A stretch of 64,000 nucleotides of DNA from Lentzea atacamensis (GTDB taxonomy: Bacteria; Actinomycetota; Actinomycetes; Mycobacteriales; Pseudonocardiaceae): contig NZ_QLTT01000010.1 of the NCBI RefSeq assembly GCF_003269295.1, positions 119,958 to 183,957 of the forward strand. The letters are read 5' to 3'. Made by a program: the position numbers and the translations under genes. Positions 53,701 through 63,632 of this stretch are shown piece after piece. The notes under the pieces are model-generated. The model made no database searches, had not been told where the DNA came from, and saw only the letters and a list, made by a program, of their open reading frames with translations. How positions within the stretch are numbered: position 1 is the first letter of the stretch; the number at the start of each line of letters is the position of its first letter.

Positions 53701-56700
53701 AACCGGAAGGCGTCGTCGTAGACCACCTTGCGCGAGAACCCGATGACCGGGTTGAGCCCCGCGATGTCCACGAACGACGTCTTTGCGGCGGCGTCGTACC
53801 GGTACGAGTGGTAGCCGCGTTCCTCGCCATGCGTCGTGTACGGCTGGTAGATCGTCCGGGCCACTGGCTTGGTCGCCGTGTGGTCGTAGTAGTGAACGAT
53901 GTAGTTCGCCGCGTCGGTGTTCCGGTTCGCGTGGTCCTGCGAGACCCAGTCGGCGGCGCGGCTGTCCCGCATGCCGTCGAGCAGGCCGTTGGACGTGAAG
54001 CTGAACTGGGTCATCTCACGACCCGGGTCCTCCACCGCAACGAGATGTCCGCGGTAGTAGAACAGCTTCGTCTGGGTGCCGTCCCAGTAGACGATGCGGC
54101 AGAGCATCTGCGACGGCGGCAGACGTTCCGCGTCCGGCGGAGGCGTGGCGCCCGCGTAGCAGTCGTCACCCGGCCGGTTGTAGTACAGCTTGTGCGAACG
54201 ACCCGAGACCGGGTCCTTGATCTCCTTCAACCGCGACGGCGAGCCGTCGTAGATGTACTGCAACGCGGCCGGCTTGCGGGTGTCGACGGCGCTCGACTGC
54301 GACTCCAGCTTGCCCGCCGAGTTGAACACGTACACGTCGGTGCCGTAGGTCAGCGTGATGCGCCCTGCCGTGTCCATCGCCAGGGTGCCCACCTCGCCGT
54401 CCGGCGGGGTGTAGCCACCGGTCGACTTCTTCGTCCAGGTGTGCTTGGCACCGGACGCGTCGGTCAGCACGACGTTCTGGTCGGTGACCTTCGCCTCCGT
54501 GAACGTCGAGCCCGTGCCGTCGAGGTCGGCGCTCAGCATCCAGCCCTTCGGCAGCGCGGGCAGGTCCGAGGAGTGCAGCCAGTCAGCGGGAATGATCTGC
54601 GCGGGCACGGTGGTGCCGTCGGTCGTGCGGGTGAACAGGCGCAGGTACGCCCAGCCACCGACCTCGGCCAGCTCGACCTTGATCGGCACGCGCTGGCCGG
54701 CGGTGAGCTGCACCTCCTTCGCGACACCCCAGTTGACGTCGCTGCAGCAGCCCTGGTCGTAGACCGAGTTGCCGTTGATCCACACGCGCAGCCGGTCGTC
54801 GTGCACACCGGCGAACTGGTAGGTGCCGGTCGCCGGTGCCTGGAAGTAGCCCTCCCACCGTGCGACGAACCAGTCCTTCGGCAGCGCGGGCGCGAACGGT
54901 GACGTGTCACCCCAGTCCACGTTCACCTGCGGCTCGGTGCGCACGAGGACCGGCTCCTGCTGCGGGCTGATCTCGCCGTTGTGCGACAGGTCCGGGAAGT
55001 ACGACGCCCGCAGGCCCTTCTGCTCCTGCTGCTGCGAGTTGTAGGTCATCGACAGACCCGCTTGGCCACCGACCGTGTTGAACGTCGGTGACTTGATGGA
55101 CGTGGTCACGTTGCCGTTGGCCAAGTTCACCGAGATCGGCCCCATGGTGTCGTCCGGAGCCGGTCCCCTGTTGCCGATGCGCTGATCGACCTTCAGGTGG
55201 AACACCGCACTCGGGATCCTCGACGTGGCACCGCTGACAGCCTTCGCCTGCCACGTGTAGGCGACACCGTCCTGCAGCACGCCGGACGGAACCGTCCACT
55301 TCGGAGTGTCGAGGCAGCCGGAGTCCACCACGACGCCGGACTTCGCGTCCGCGCCGGTCGCGACGGTGAAGCAGTACCTCACCTGCTCGCCATCCGGGTC
55401 GCTGACGGGGCTGACCTCGAGGGTCGGCGTCGTGTTGGTGATCACGCTGTGGTCGGCGGGGCCGACCAGGGTCGGTGCGGGTGGCGCGGAACCAGTGTCG
55501 ACGGTCAGCGTCGCTGTGGCGTACTTGTACGTCCAGACACCGGGAGCCTCGTGGCCGGTGACCATGAAGGTCGCCATGTGCTTGATGTCGGCGATGTGCT
55601 GCAGGAAGCTGACGAGGCTGTCGCCGGTCAGCGTGCCGACCTGCCCCACCAAGCCGCTCGCCAGATGCCCACCGAGACCGTTGAAGTCCATGGCAGACGC
55701 GTGGTAGAGGTTCGCCGGCCAGGTCTTGTCCGGGCTTCCCGGTGTCCGCTGGTTCGCCAGGTCCAGCTTCGCACCGACGATCCGCTTGCCGTACAGGTTC
55801 TCGTAGTTGAACCGGATCGCGGAACGCCAGTACTTGTCGCCGTTGTCCTGGACGTTGCCGAACTGGACGTTGCAGTTGCTGCACCAGTAGCCGTCGGACT
55901 TGTACGACTCCGAGTACGCGACGCCGTAGGTGAACGTCGGGTCGACGCTGACCGGGTAGACGCGCTTGGAGTCCTTCAGCCACGCCTCGTCCACCGCGAC
56001 GGTGAGCACCCAGTCCTTGCCGGACTTCTCGACGGTGTAGGTGCCGCCGGTCATGGCCGGTGGCTTCGTCTCACCGTCACCGGCCGAGTCCCACGTGACG
56101 ATCGGCGGCATGACGATCTTCGGGGCACCGCTCGCGTCCCGCAGCTCGACCGTCTGCTGCCCGGTCACCACCGGGGTGAGAGCGCCGGTCTTGAGGGTGA
56201 ATCGCCACTTGTTGGTGGACGGCGCCTTCTTGAGCTTGATCGTCTCTTTGAGAGAGCCGGGAGTGACCTCGTAGGTGAGGTCGGTGTCCGGAGTGACGTC
56301 GGAGTACTCCGCCATCTTCTCGGTCACCTTGACCTTGCGGTCCTTGGCCGGCTTCTGCTCCGGCGCCAGCGTGACCTTGTGGCCGTCGACCTCGACGGTG
56401 ACCAGCGACGGATCGTCCGCGGCGCCACCGAGCGTGGGCTTGAGCGGGTGCGCCTTCGCCTTCACGCGGCGGGTCGGGGTGTCGGCGACGAGGGTGGTGT
56501 CCACCGGGCGCCAGTTGCCGAGCGCGTCCTTGACGTTGCGCGGCTCGGTCGACTGCTTGATCGTCCGCGTGCCGTCCGGGTTCTCGTACTCGTCGACGAA
56601 CGTCGAGCTGGAGACCACTTTGGACTTCTGCGGGTCGAAGCTGCTCTTGCCGGTGCCCATCAGCGGCGTGAAGTCCGCCTTCGGGTCGGCGGGCTGGATC

Positions 56701-56888
56701 GGTGGTTGCTTGACCTCGGCGCCCTTGAGCACCGGGAGTGCGGTCGGATCGATCGCCGTGGACTTGGGCGGAGGCGCCGCGAACGCGGGTGCCTGCGCCA
56801 GTGAGAAGGTCAGAGATGCTACGAGGGCAGCCGCGATCCCCCGTGCTCTTCGAGCACGGGAAGATCGCGCCGCATCGCGACGCGTCAT
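50739..56888 (-). CDS. Giant secreted RHS/YD-repeat protein with PA14 domains
   Basis: A 2049-residue exported protein. A signal peptide ([20 protein letters not shown] ... FAAPP, to about residue 38) is followed by a DNRLRE-like beta domain (about 320-450; Cys pair in YWCSNC), two PA14-type carbohydrate-binding domains (about 625-760, GLRASYFPD; and 1143-1280, [11 protein letters not shown]), and many RHS/YD repeats up to the core end [19 protein letters not shown] (about 1880-1895) and [16 protein letters not shown]. The last 136 residues form a separate basic tail ([20 protein letters not shown] ... CAMGFFGR) and are the likely toxin or effector part. RHS shells enclose such C-terminal peptides. 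GGGGGA precedes the ATG. Two paralogous genes flank it. Confidence 0.9.
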   Translation of the reverse strand: MTRRDAARSSRARRARGIAAALVASLTFSLAQAPAFAAPPPKSTAIDPTALPVLKGAEVKQPPIQPADPKADFTPLMGTGKSSFDPQKSKVVSSSTFVDEYENPDGTRTIKQSTEPRNVKDALGNWRPVDTTLVADTPTRRVKAKAHPLKPTLGGAADDPSLVTVEVDGHKVTLAPEQKPAKDRKVKVTEKMAEYSDVTPDTDLTYEVTPGSLKETIKLKKAPSTNKWRFTLKTGALTPVVTGQQTVELRDASGAPKIVMPPIVTWDSAGDGETKPPAMTGGTYTVEKSGKDWVLTVAVDEAWLKDSKRVYPVSVDPTFTYGVAYSESYKSDGYWCSNCNVQFGNVQDNGDKYWRSAIRFNYENLYGKRIVGAKLDLANQRTPGSPDKTWPANLYHASAMDFNGLGGHLASGLVGQVGTLTGDSLVSFLQHIADIKHMATFMVTGHEAPGVWTYKYATATLTVDTGSAPPAPTLVGPADHSVITNTTPTLEVSPVSDPDGEQVRYCFTVATGADAKSGVVVDSGCLDTPKWTVPSGVLQDGVAYTWQAKAVSGATSRIPSAVFHLKVDQRIGNRGPAPDDTMGPISVNLANGNVTTSIKSPTFNTVGGQAGLSMTYNSQQQEQKGLRASYFPDLSHNGEISPQQEPVLVRTEPQVNVDWGDTSPFAPALPKDWFVARWEGYFQAPATGTYQFAGVHDDRLRVWINGNSVYDQGCCSDVNWGVAKEVQLTAGQRVPIKVELAEVGGWAYLRLFTRTTDGTTVPAQIIPADWLHSSDLPALPKGWMLSADLDGTGSTFTEAKVTDQNVVLTDASGAKHTWTKKSTGGYTPPDGEVGTLAMDTAGRITLTYGTDVYVFNSAGKLESQSSAVDTRKPAALQYIYDGSPSRLKEIKDPVSGRSHKLYYNRPGDDCYAGATPPPDAERLPPSQMLCRIVYWDGTQTKLFYYRGHLVAVEDPGREMTQFSFTSNGLLDGMRDSRAADWVSQDHANRNTDAANYIVHYYDHTATKPVARTIYQPYTTHGEERGYHSYRYDAAAKTSFVDIAGLNPVIGFSRKVVYDDAFRLLSSTDATGKTTSQTWSVKDQLLTSTDAAGRVSTTLYDAQDRPTDNFGPGPASCFNGQELKAECAATVPHSKTAFDEGLNGLAVSFYDNKDMVGTPKVFQTGLAADGTFARNWGEAVPVTGIPADGFSLRATGDIVFPEAGNYKLRVVADDGVRVWVDDAIVIDDWIDTGAKWREATVNSPSAGAAKKIRVEYYDLGSLAQLELHWTTPGGTQQVVPAAGMKPKYGHTTSTTKGESLGLQPQVSSSKFGENGLDAAYGLVTTTTQKGQSVKTTYEAVGTGYLRKIAETSPTGAQTTFVHYGDRETRDNPCTPEVEAINQGGLAKLTKSPAPATGAAREDEQIFDASGRVVAQGTAGKWTCTTYDERDRVVQVKHPASASAGERVVTTNHAVNGDPLVSSVTDHNGTVTTKVDMIGRTVEYTDVHGVRTESKYDRAGRLASQKVNLPLNPAQTVVNTYDDADRLLTVSLDGSLLATSTYDAAGDLKSVAYANGASLAAIGKDGPGQITSLTWRTKQGAEIPTTVTRTRAGTIVDETLNGYDAGPGGHNYIYDTAGRLTKAVVNGHKYTYDFTSAVEGCPAGSVGNAGLNTNRVKLIDETAAGTQTTNYCYDGADRLLATTGANAVSGIKYDDSGNTTEYTVNGSTTHLSWDTAGRNISARSVGADPAAVAYQRDAGDRIVRRGVEQGDDQKVVLYAHTADGDTADLVLGEDKKLLTRSITLAGGVLLTISGDSRTYDHPSVRGDIILTTDGAGGQVGQLRHYTPFGEPISSDGKVDTDAVPDNQPGQMDYGWLGQHQRPYEHAGALSLVQMGARPYSPLLGRFLSVDPVEGGSANDYDYVNGDPVNANDLDGRCPPCLFLAVAGLRIGLPILARFAVRQGVKWGVKWAPRIWGGMKWTGRKVVAAGSWIRTTAPKVVTRAKGVFKSGKERFQASKAGRLYNNIKYHPRVQRCKANMTLIKERTLGTVNSPYVRMAISGIGCAMGFFGR

Positions 56889-57047
56889 CAGGTGTATCCC
56901 CCAGGCTTATGGGGAGAGACGTGAGCTTCCGCCGCCCACACGCCCCCCAGCGTTGACGCGCCGTAGCATGCCGAACCCGGACATATGTGAGCAATGGGCC
57001 GTTCAGGCTAACTTGAGCTCCGTGGGCGGGGAATCACACTCTGTGCA

Positions 57048-57776
57048 TCACTCTTCGCCCGGCCAGAGCAGCAACAGCGGTGCGAGCACGCCGTCGAGGG
57101 CGTTGTCGACGACGGCGCCGGCCAGAGGCATCAACGTTGCCCGCGCGTGCAGCAGGTCTTCGCGCAAGGCCGGGAGCGCCAGTGCGGCAGCCGCCTGTTC
57201 GATCACCTCTTGGCGGTCGTGGTGCAGGCAACCCACCAACGCCTGCGCTGCCGGCCCGACCTGGACGCCCGCTTTCGCGAGCCGGCGGATCGCTGCCGCG
57301 GCCTCGATGCGAACCCACCACTTCGGGTCGCGCAGGCGGCCGATGATCGGCGGCAGGGCAGCCGGGTCGGCGGTGTCACCGAGCGCGGTGACGGCTATCT
57401 GCCGACGAGTCGCCAGCCAGTGCGTCGCGTCGGACGTGATGCGTTCGACCGGATTCGCCTTGCGCAGCCTCGTGATTCCGTAGAGCCACACCCACGGGCT
57501 GCGGTAGACCTCGTGCCCGAGCAGACGGCGGACCGGGCCGTCGGTCTCGGCGTAGAAATGACGGAGCGCGTATTCCGGGTCCCGGAAAGGATCACGTTCC
57601 GCAAGGACGCGGCAGAGCAGCGGGCGTGCCGGGCCCGCGTCGTCGAGACTGCCGAGGATGATTTCCTCGACACCTGGTTCGTTGCTGTCGATCAAAATTC
57701 TGATGTGCGCACGAAGATCCGGCGAACCCCACTCCCGGATCCCAGCCAGCGCCCCATCGCTGCTGAGTTCCCCCAT
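57048..57776 (-). CDS. Helical-repeat (HEAT-like) protein, copy upstream of RHS
   Basis: A 242-residue all-helical protein, paralogous to that at 49899-50654 over nearly its whole length (GDTADPAALPPIIGRLRDPK, VRIEAAAAIRRLAKAG, EVIEQAAAALALPALREDLL, LLLLWPGE). The N-terminal quarter differs most (MGELSSDGALAGIREWGSPD). It lies 159 bases upstream of the RHS gene on the same strand, so the RHS gene is sandwiched between the two copies. Function unknown; if the downstream copy is an immunity protein, this could be a duplicate with altered specificity. Confidence 0.72.
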   Translation of the reverse strand: MGELSSDGALAGIREWGSPDLRAHIRILIDSNEPGVEEIILGSLDDAGPARPLLCRVLAERDPFRDPEYALRHFYAETDGPVRRLLGHEVYRSPWVWLYGITRLRKANPVERITSDATHWLATRRQIAVTALGDTADPAALPPIIGRLRDPKWWVRIEAAAAIRRLAKAGVQVGPAAQALVGCLHHDRQEVIEQAAAALALPALREDLLHARATLMPLAGAVVDNALDGVLAPLLLLWPGEE

Positions 57777-57783
57777 TTCTCCA

Positions 57784-58701
57784 TCATGGCGGATTTATGT
57801 AGCCGCCCACAGCGTTTTCACAGACTTCACGGAGAGCGTTTACCGCGTCACGCAGCAACGGGTTGGTATTCGCCGTGCGGTGGACAACGTGCACGTGCCT
57901 GCGCAACGGCTTGTGCCGCAACGGCATCGCGTGCGTGCCGGGTAGCGCTTTGTAGCCGAGCGCGGGCACCAGCGCGACACCGACACCGGCCGCCACGAGC
58001 GACTGCACGACCTCGTAGTCGTTGCTACGGAAAGCAATTCTCGGCGCGAAACCCGACGCCGCGCACAGCCGCGTGAGACACGTGGCGCCGGACGTGCCGT
58101 CGCGCGACGCGATCCAGCGTTCGTCTTTGAGATCTTCGAGTTTGACGTTGTTTTTCGCTGCCGAATGATCGGCCGGAACCATGACCAGCAGTGATTCCTC
58201 CAGCAACGGCACCACCGTCAGTTCTTCCGGCCACGTGCGCGGGACGAGGTCGTAGGCGTACACCAGCGCGAGATCCAGTTCGCCGGTCAGCACGAGCGGC
58301 AGCACGTCCTCCGGCTCGGCCTCGTCCAGAAGGATCTCGGCGTCCGGCAGGTCGGCCGACAGCTTCGCCAGAGCCTTGGGCACGACCCGCGAGCTCGCCG
58401 TGGGGAACGTGCCGATGCGCAGGCGCCCGCGCAGACCCTGCACCATCGCCTTGACCTCGTGCTCGAACCCGTCGAACGCGGCCAGCAGCTCACCACCCCG
58501 GTCCGCGATCAGCAGCGCCGCACTGGCCGGCCTGATCGAGTGCGCCTCCCGTTCGAAGAGCGTCACGCCGACAGCGCGTTCGAACGCCGAGATCTGCTGT
58601 GACACGGCCGACGACGTGTAGCCGAGACGGCGGGCCGCCTCGGCGAACGAACCCGTCTTCACGACCTCGACGAGCGTGCGGAGATGCACCGGGTTGAGCA
58701 T
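57784..58701 (-). CDS. LysR family transcriptional regulator
   Basis: A 305-residue LysR-type regulator. The N-terminal winged helix (MLNPVHLRTLVEVVKTGSFA, EAARRLGYTSSAVSQQISAFERAVG) is typical, and a periplasmic-binding-like effector domain follows from about residue 90 (GRLRIGTFPTASSRVVPKAL). The gene is divergent from the aldehyde-dehydrogenase operon across 81 bases and so probably controls it. The effector should be an intermediate of that pathway. The stop lies 8 bases upstream of the RHS-linked helical-repeat gene, same strand. Confidence 0.94.
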   Translation of the reverse strand: MLNPVHLRTLVEVVKTGSFAEAARRLGYTSSAVSQQISAFERAVGVTLFEREAHSIRPASAALLIADRGGELLAAFDGFEHEVKAMVQGLRGRLRIGTFPTASSRVVPKALAKLSADLPDAEILLDEAEPEDVLPLVLTGELDLALVYAYDLVPRTWPEELTVVPLLEESLLVMVPADHSAAKNNVKLEDLKDERWIASRDGTSGATCLTRLCAASGFAPRIAFRSNDYEVVQSLVAAGVGVALVPALGYKALPGTHAMPLRHKPLRRHVHVVHRTANTNPLLRDAVNALREVCENAVGGYINPP

Positions 58702-58782
58702 CAGGTCAGCTTATGCTCGACCTCGCGAGGTTTCATTCTGCAACCCCTGGCGGAACCACCGGGTAACTACCAGGGTGGGTGC
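58702..58782. promoter_or_regulatory. Divergent promoter region of LysR and the catabolic operon
   Basis: These 81 bases hold the palindrome CCTCGCGAGG (58721-58730) and a longer split repeat CCCTGG...CCAGGG (about 58745-58776). LysR proteins bind such dyads, but a T-N11-A box was not clear. Confidence 0.4.
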
Positions 58783-60267
58783 ATGCCCTATGTCTCCACG
58801 AACCCGTCGAACACCTCCGACGTGGTCACCGAGATCGAGCTCGGGACCAGCCGCACCTTCGTCGACGCAGCACAGCGGGCCAAGGCGGCACAACGCGCGT
58901 GGGCTCGCGTGCCCGCACCCGTGCGCGGACAGGTCATCGGCAACATCGGCCGGCTCGTCGAGGCGAACTTCGAGCCGCTCGCCCAGCTGGTGACCCGCGA
59001 GATCGGCAAGCCGATCGCGGAGGCACGCGGCGAGGTGCAGGAGATCGTGGACACCTGCAACTTCTTCCTCGGCGAGGGCAGGCGCCTCTACGGGCACACC
59101 GTGCCGTCGGAGATGGCGGACAAGCAGCTCTTCACCTTCCGCAACCCGGTCGGTGTCGCGGCGATCATCACTGCCGGCAACTTCCCCGTCGCCGTGCCGT
59201 CCTGGTACATCGTGCCCGCGCTGCTGTGCGGCAACTCGGTCGTGTGGAAGCCCGCCGAGTACTCCGCCGCGTCCGCCCAGGCGTTCTACGACGTGTTCCA
59301 GGCAGCCGGCATCCCCGGCGGGGTGTTCGAGATCGTCTTCGCCGAGGGGACGGAGACGTTCGACGGCCTGGAGCAGGCGCTGCAGCAGGGCCTCGTCGAC
59401 AAGGTCGGGTTCACCGGGTCCAGCGAGGTCGGTGTGCGGATCGGCGAGCTCTGCGGACGCCACCTCCAGACGCCGTGCCTGGAGCTGGGCGGCAAGAACC
59501 CGATGGTCGTCACCGAGGACGCCGACCTGGACCTGGCCGTGCAGGGCGCGCTGTTCGCCGGCTTCGGTTCCGCGGGCCAGCGGTGCACCTCGCTCGGCAC
59601 GGCGATCGTGCACGAGTCGGTGTACGCCGAGTTCCTGTCCCGGTTCACCGAGGCGGTCTCCGGCGCCACCGTGGGCGACCCGACCGGTGATGTCCTCTAT
59701 GGACCGTTGCTGGACGAGAAGTTCGCCCTGGCGTACGAGAAGTACCTCGGCTGGATCGGCGAGCACCACACGGTGCACGGCCCGACCGGCCGCATCACGG
59801 CTTCGAACCCCCGCAAGGGCTTCACCGGGGAGAACGGTCTCTTCTACCACCCCGCAATCGTTTCCGGTGTGCGTGCCGACGACGAGCTGTTCCTCCAGGA
59901 GACGTTCGGGCCGATCGTCGGCGTCATGAAGTACTCGGACCTGGACGAGGCGATCGAGCTCGGCAACAAGCCGGGCTACGGCCTGTCGTGTTCGATCTAC
60001 ACCACGGACCCGAACAAGGCCTTCCGGTTCCGCGCCGGCATCTCCGCCGGCATGGTGAGCGTCAACAACTCGACGTCCGGGGCCGAAGCGCACCTGCCGT
60101 TCGGCGGCAACGGCAAGAGCGGCAACGGCTCCCGGCAGTCGGGCGTGTGGGTGCTCGACCAGTTCACCCGCTGGCAGTCCATGAACTGGGACTACTCCGG
60201 GAAACTGCAGAAGGCGCAGATGGACACGCTCGCGATCGAGGCGAACCTTGACTACCGGCTCGGCTGA
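58783..60267 (+). CDS. Aldehyde dehydrogenase (ALDH superfamily)
   Basis: A 494-residue NAD(P)-dependent aldehyde dehydrogenase. The catalytic Cys is in GSAGQRCTSLGTAIVHE, the general-base Glu in CLELGGKNPMVV, and the cofactor strand in NPVGVAAIITAGNFPVAVPS. The C-terminal motif LPFGGNGKSGNGSRQSG and the overall pattern suggest a member near ALDH7 (aminoadipate-semialdehyde dehydrogenase), which would fit the pathway, but the substrate is inferred. The start is ATG after GGGTGGGT; it is the first gene of the LysR-linked operon. Confidence 0.9.
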   Translation: MPYVSTNPSNTSDVVTEIELGTSRTFVDAAQRAKAAQRAWARVPAPVRGQVIGNIGRLVEANFEPLAQLVTREIGKPIAEARGEVQEIVDTCNFFLGEGRRLYGHTVPSEMADKQLFTFRNPVGVAAIITAGNFPVAVPSWYIVPALLCGNSVVWKPAEYSAASAQAFYDVFQAAGIPGGVFEIVFAEGTETFDGLEQALQQGLVDKVGFTGSSEVGVRIGELCGRHLQTPCLELGGKNPMVVTEDADLDLAVQGALFAGFGSAGQRCTSLGTAIVHESVYAEFLSRFTEAVSGATVGDPTGDVLYGPLLDEKFALAYEKYLGWIGEHHTVHGPTGRITASNPRKGFTGENGLFYHPAIVSGVRADDELFLQETFGPIVGVMKYSDLDEAIELGNKPGYGLSCSIYTTDPNKAFRFRAGISAGMVSVNNSTSGAEAHLPFGGNGKSGNGSRQSGVWVLDQFTRWQSMNWDYSGKLQKAQMDTLAIEANLDYRLG

Positions 60268-61408
60268 GCTGCCAAGTCAGGCCGAGGTCGTCGTCATCGG
60301 CGGCGGGGTGATGGGCACATCCATCGCCTTTCACCTCGCCGAGGCAGGCGTCCGGGATGTCGTTGTCGTGGAGCGGGATGAGCTGGGTTCCGGCTCCACC
60401 TGCAAAGCAGCGGGTGGAGTGCGCGCCCAGTTCTCCGACGAACTGAACATCAGGCTCGGCGCCCGATCACTCGAAGCGTTCCAGCGCTTTCCGCAGCGTC
60501 CCGGGCAGGAGATTGATCTGCACCAGGTCGGCTACCTGTTCCTCCTTTCCACTCGGGAACACGTCACGGCGTTCGAGCGCAACGTCGACCTCCAGAACTC
60601 CCTCGGCGTACGCAGTCGCATGCTGACTGTCGAGGAAGCTCAGCGGATGTCGCCGCTGATCGAAACGGACGGCCTGCTCGCGGCGACCTTCTCGCCGGAC
60701 GACGGACACTGCACTCCTGAGTCCGTGGTCCTCGGCTATGCCACCGCGGCCCGCCGGTTCGGTGTCCGTTTCCACACCAGAACCACCGTGAAAGCGATCG
60801 TAGGGACGGGGTCTGACACTTTTCGCGTCCAGACCGACCGCGGCGAGGTTTCGACGGGGACTTTGATCTGCGCGGCGGGTGCCTGGTCGCGTTCGATCGG
60901 CGAGATGGTGGGCGTTGACCTGCCGGTTTCTCCCTTGCGGCGACAGGTCATGTTCACCGAGCCCATGCCGGAGCTACACGATCGGGTGACGCCCTTCACC
61001 ATCGACTTCGGCAGCACCTTCTACTTCCACCGCGAGGGCCCCGGCCTGCTGTTCGGCATGTCCGACCCGGACGAGACGCCGGGCTTCAAGCTGGACATGT
61101 CCGACGCGTGGCTGCCGCGCCTCACCGAGGCGATCGGACGGCGGGCGCCGCGGCTGCTGGACGTGGGCGTGCGCAACGGGTGGGCCGGGCTGTACGAGGT
61201 GACGCCCGACCACAACGCGTTGATCGGCTCCGTCGGCAGGTTCTTCTACGCCACCGGTTTCTCCGGGCACGGCTTCCTGCAAGGGCCCGCGGTGGGCGAG
61301 GTCGTGCGCGACCTCGTGCTGGATCGTGAGCCCTTCGTCGACGTGTCCAGTTTGGACGCCTCCCGGTTCGCCGCCGACCAGGCGCGGCCCGAACTCAACT
61401 GCGTGTGA
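60248..61408 (+). CDS. FAD-dependent oxidoreductase, sarcosine/pipecolate-oxidase-like
   Basis: A 386-residue flavoenzyme of the DAO/DadA-SoxB superfamily. The FAD dinucleotide motif is VVVIGGGVMGTSIAFHLAEAG (about residues 13-33), the second glycine-rich stretch is ICAAGAWS, and YATGFSGHGFLQGPAVGEV near the C-terminus closes the FAD site. Such enzymes oxidise secondary or primary amino acids. In this operon a pipecolate or D-amino-acid role leading to 2-aminoadipate is attractive, but unproven. TTG start overlapping the aldehyde dehydrogenase gene by 20 bases. A dispersed repeat lies inside it. Confidence 0.85.
   Translation: MTTGSAELPSQAEVVVIGGGVMGTSIAFHLAEAGVRDVVVVERDELGSGSTCKAAGGVRAQFSDELNIRLGARSLEAFQRFPQRPGQEIDLHQVGYLFLLSTREHVTAFERNVDLQNSLGVRSRMLTVEEAQRMSPLIETDGLLAATFSPDDGHCTPESVVLGYATAARRFGVRFHTRTTVKAIVGTGSDTFRVQTDRGEVSTGTLICAAGAWSRSIGEMVGVDLPVSPLRRQVMFTEPMPELHDRVTPFTIDFGSTFYFHREGPGLLFGMSDPDETPGFKLDMSDAWLPRLTEAIGRRAPRLLDVGVRNGWAGLYEVTPDHNALIGSVGRFFYATGFSGHGFLQGPAVGEVVRDLVLDREPFVDVSSLDASRFAADQARPELNCV
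60801..60826 (+). repeat. Short dispersed repeat, copy 2 (inside a gene)
   Basis: TAGGGACGGGGTCTGACACT followed by TTTCGC matches the intergenic copy at 32879-32903. Here it is translated in frame as VGTGSDTFR within the flavoenzyme. Confidence 0.6.
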
Positions 61409-61418
61409 GGGAATGCTG

Positions 61419-62549
61419 ATGGACGTTCTTCAGCTCATGGACGAATGGGGCCCAGAGAAGGTCGTCTGCGTGTCCGACCGGCGCACCGGCATGAAGGGTG
61501 TGCTCGTCATCGACAACACCGCACGCGGCATGGGCAAGGGCGGTACGCGGATGAGCCCCGGCGTGACCGTCACCGAGATCGCCCGTCTCGCGCGCGTGAT
61601 GACGTGGAAGTGGGCCGGGGTCGACCTGTTCTTCGGCGGGGCGAAGGCCGGGATCGTCTTCGATCCTTCCTCTCCCGACAAGGAAGCGGCGCTGCGGGCA
61701 TTCGCTCGCAAGCTCTCCAACGAGGTGCCGCGCGAGTACGTGCTCGGGCTCGACATGGGCCTCACCGAACGGGACGCCGCGATCGTCCAGGACGAACTGT
61801 CGGACCGCGGCGCTATGATGGGCGCACCGGCTCAACTCGGCGGTCTTCCGTACGACGAGCTGGGCGTCACCGGGTTTGGCGTGGCCGAGGTGGCGGACGA
61901 ACTGATGGCGGTGAACGGCTCGCTGCGCGGCAAGCGCGTCGCCGTTCAGGGTTTCGGCGCGGTTGGTGCCGCGGCGGCCCGACGCTTCGCCGAACTCGGC
62001 GCTGTCGTCGTCGCCGTGTCGTCGGTGCACGGCGCGTTGGTCGATCCCGACGGCCTGGATGTGGCGCGGCTGCTGGATCTGCGGGCTTCGTCCGGTGATC
62101 TCGCGGTCAAGGAGTACGGGCCGGTGCAGGCGCTGGATGCCGAGCTCCGGGTGCCGTGCGACGTGCTGGTGCCGGCCGCGATGCAGGACGTGATCGACGC
62201 GGATCTCGCGGGCGAGCTCGACACCACCCTGGTGGTCGAGGGCGCGAACCTGCCGACTTCCGTTGCGGCGCAGGAGGTGCTGGCCGCGCGCGGCATCACG
62301 GTGGTGCCGGACTTCATCGCGAACGCGGGCGGCGTGGTCGCGGCGGCGTTCGGGATGGACGCGCGGTACTCACCCTTCCCGGTGAACCCCGCGACCGTGC
62401 TGGACGCGGTGTCGGAGAAGCTGAGGGCGAACGCGGTGCGGATCGTCGCGGAAGCCCGGGATCGTGGCACCACGACACACGTGGCCGCGCGCGAGCTGGC
62501 GCAGGAACGCGTGCTGACCGCGATGAAGCTGCGGGGGCGGGTCGCATGA
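61419..62549 (+). CDS. Glu/Leu/Phe/Val dehydrogenase family protein
   Basis: A 376-residue amino-acid dehydrogenase. The substrate-binding Lys is in DLFFGGAKAGIVFDP (about residues 60-75) and an earlier Lys in ARGMGKGGTRM. The NAD-binding motif is VAVQGFGAVGAAAARRFAEL, and the ending includes PDFIANAGGVVAAAFGMD. It interconverts an amino acid and its 2-oxo acid with ammonia. In the operon, 2-aminoadipate to 2-oxoadipate would fit, as inference. Start chosen at the second ATG, with GAGGG at a good distance; the first ATG is too close. Confidence 0.9.
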   Translation: MDVLQLMDEWGPEKVVCVSDRRTGMKGVLVIDNTARGMGKGGTRMSPGVTVTEIARLARVMTWKWAGVDLFFGGAKAGIVFDPSSPDKEAALRAFARKLSNEVPREYVLGLDMGLTERDAAIVQDELSDRGAMMGAPAQLGGLPYDELGVTGFGVAEVADELMAVNGSLRGKRVAVQGFGAVGAAAARRFAELGAVVVAVSSVHGALVDPDGLDVARLLDLRASSGDLAVKEYGPVQALDAELRVPCDVLVPAAMQDVIDADLAGELDTTLVVEGANLPTSVAAQEVLAARGITVVPDFIANAGGVVAAAFGMDARYSPFPVNPATVLDAVSEKLRANAVRIVAEARDRGTTTHVAARELAQERVLTAMKLRGRVA

Positions 62550-63631
62550 GCTCGCTCGACGGTGTCGTGATCGCGGACTTCAGCCGCGTGCTGGCCGCGC
62601 CGTACGCGACGATGATGCTGGGCGACCTCGGCGCCGAGGTGATCAAGGTTGAGCAGCCCGGTCGTGGCGACGAGACCCGCACGTGGGGTCCGCCGCACTT
62701 CGAGGGCGAGGCGACGTACTTCCTGTCCGTCAACAGGAACAAGACGTCCGTGCAGATCGACCTGTCGACGCGGGCAGGCCGGGAGCAGGCGCGCGAGCTC
62801 ATCGCGCGGGCGGACGTGGTGGTCGAGAACTTCAAACCGGGCACCATGAAGAAGTTCGGGCTGGACTACGAGTCGTTGGGGCGTGACGACCTCGTCTACT
62901 GCTCGATCTCGGGGTTCGGTTCGGGCAAGGGCGCCGACCTGCCCGGCTACGACCTGCTCGTGCAGGCCGTGGGCGGGTTGATGAGCGTGACCGGGCCCGG
63001 TCCGCAGGAGCCGGTGAAGACCGGGGTGGCGCTGGTGGACGTCCTGACGGGGTTGCACGCCTGCGTCGGCATCCTGGCGGCGTTGCGGCATCGGGAGGCG
63101 ACCGGGCAGGGGCAGCTGGTCGAGCTGGACCTGCTGTCGGTGTTGTTGTCCAGCATGGTGAACCAGAGCGCGGGCTTCACGCTGGCCGGTTCGATCCCGC
63201 AGCCGATGGGCAACCGGCATCCGTCGATCGCGCCCTACGAGGTGTTCCCGACGATCGACCAGCCGATCGTGCTCGCTGTCGGCAACGACAGGCAGTTCCG
63301 CCGGCTGTGCTCGGTGCTCGACGTGCCGGAGCTGGCCACGGATTCGCGGTTCCTCACGAACCCGGATCGGGTCGAGCACGTCGACGAGCTGTTCGAGGCG
63401 CTGTCGGCGCGGCTGCGGACGCGTCCGGCACAGCACTGGTTCGAAACCCTGACGCCCCTTGGTGTTCCGTGTGGTCCGGTGAACGACATCGCGCACGCGT
63501 TCGCACTGGCGGAGTCGCTGGACCTCAACCCCACCGCGACGATCGGCGACATGACGCTCGTCGCGAACCCCATCCGCCTCTCGCGCACGCCGGTCACCTA
63601 CCGGCTGCGCCCGCCGAAGCTGGAGCAGTGA
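62546..63631 (+). CDS. CaiB/BaiF CoA-transferase (class III)
   Basis: A 361-residue class III CoA-transferase. It has the family opening LDGVVIADFSRVLAAPYATM followed by MLGDLGAEVIKVEQPGRGDETR, with VVVENFKPGTMKKFGLDYE and the catalytic Asp region VGGLMSVTGPGP, GVALVDVLTGLHA. Such enzymes move CoA between carboxylic acids through an enzyme-bound anhydride. The next gene, glutaryl-CoA dehydrogenase, points to glutarate as acceptor (SUGCT-like). The start overlaps the upstream stop codon (ATGA). Confidence 0.93.
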   Translation: MSSLDGVVIADFSRVLAAPYATMMLGDLGAEVIKVEQPGRGDETRTWGPPHFEGEATYFLSVNRNKTSVQIDLSTRAGREQARELIARADVVVENFKPGTMKKFGLDYESLGRDDLVYCSISGFGSGKGADLPGYDLLVQAVGGLMSVTGPGPQEPVKTGVALVDVLTGLHACVGILAALRHREATGQGQLVELDLLSVLLSSMVNQSAGFTLAGSIPQPMGNRHPSIAPYEVFPTIDQPIVLAVGNDRQFRRLCSVLDVPELATDSRFLTNPDRVEHVDELFEALSARLRTRPAQHWFETLTPLGVPCGPVNDIAHAFALAESLDLNPTATIGDMTLVANPIRLSRTPVTYRLRPPKLEQ

Positions 63632-63632
63632 A

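Noticed and set aside
50676-54902. Two long plus-strand frames (630 and 773 codons)
   Set aside because: They are antisense to the RHS gene, which is supported by signal peptide, PA14 and RHS motifs.
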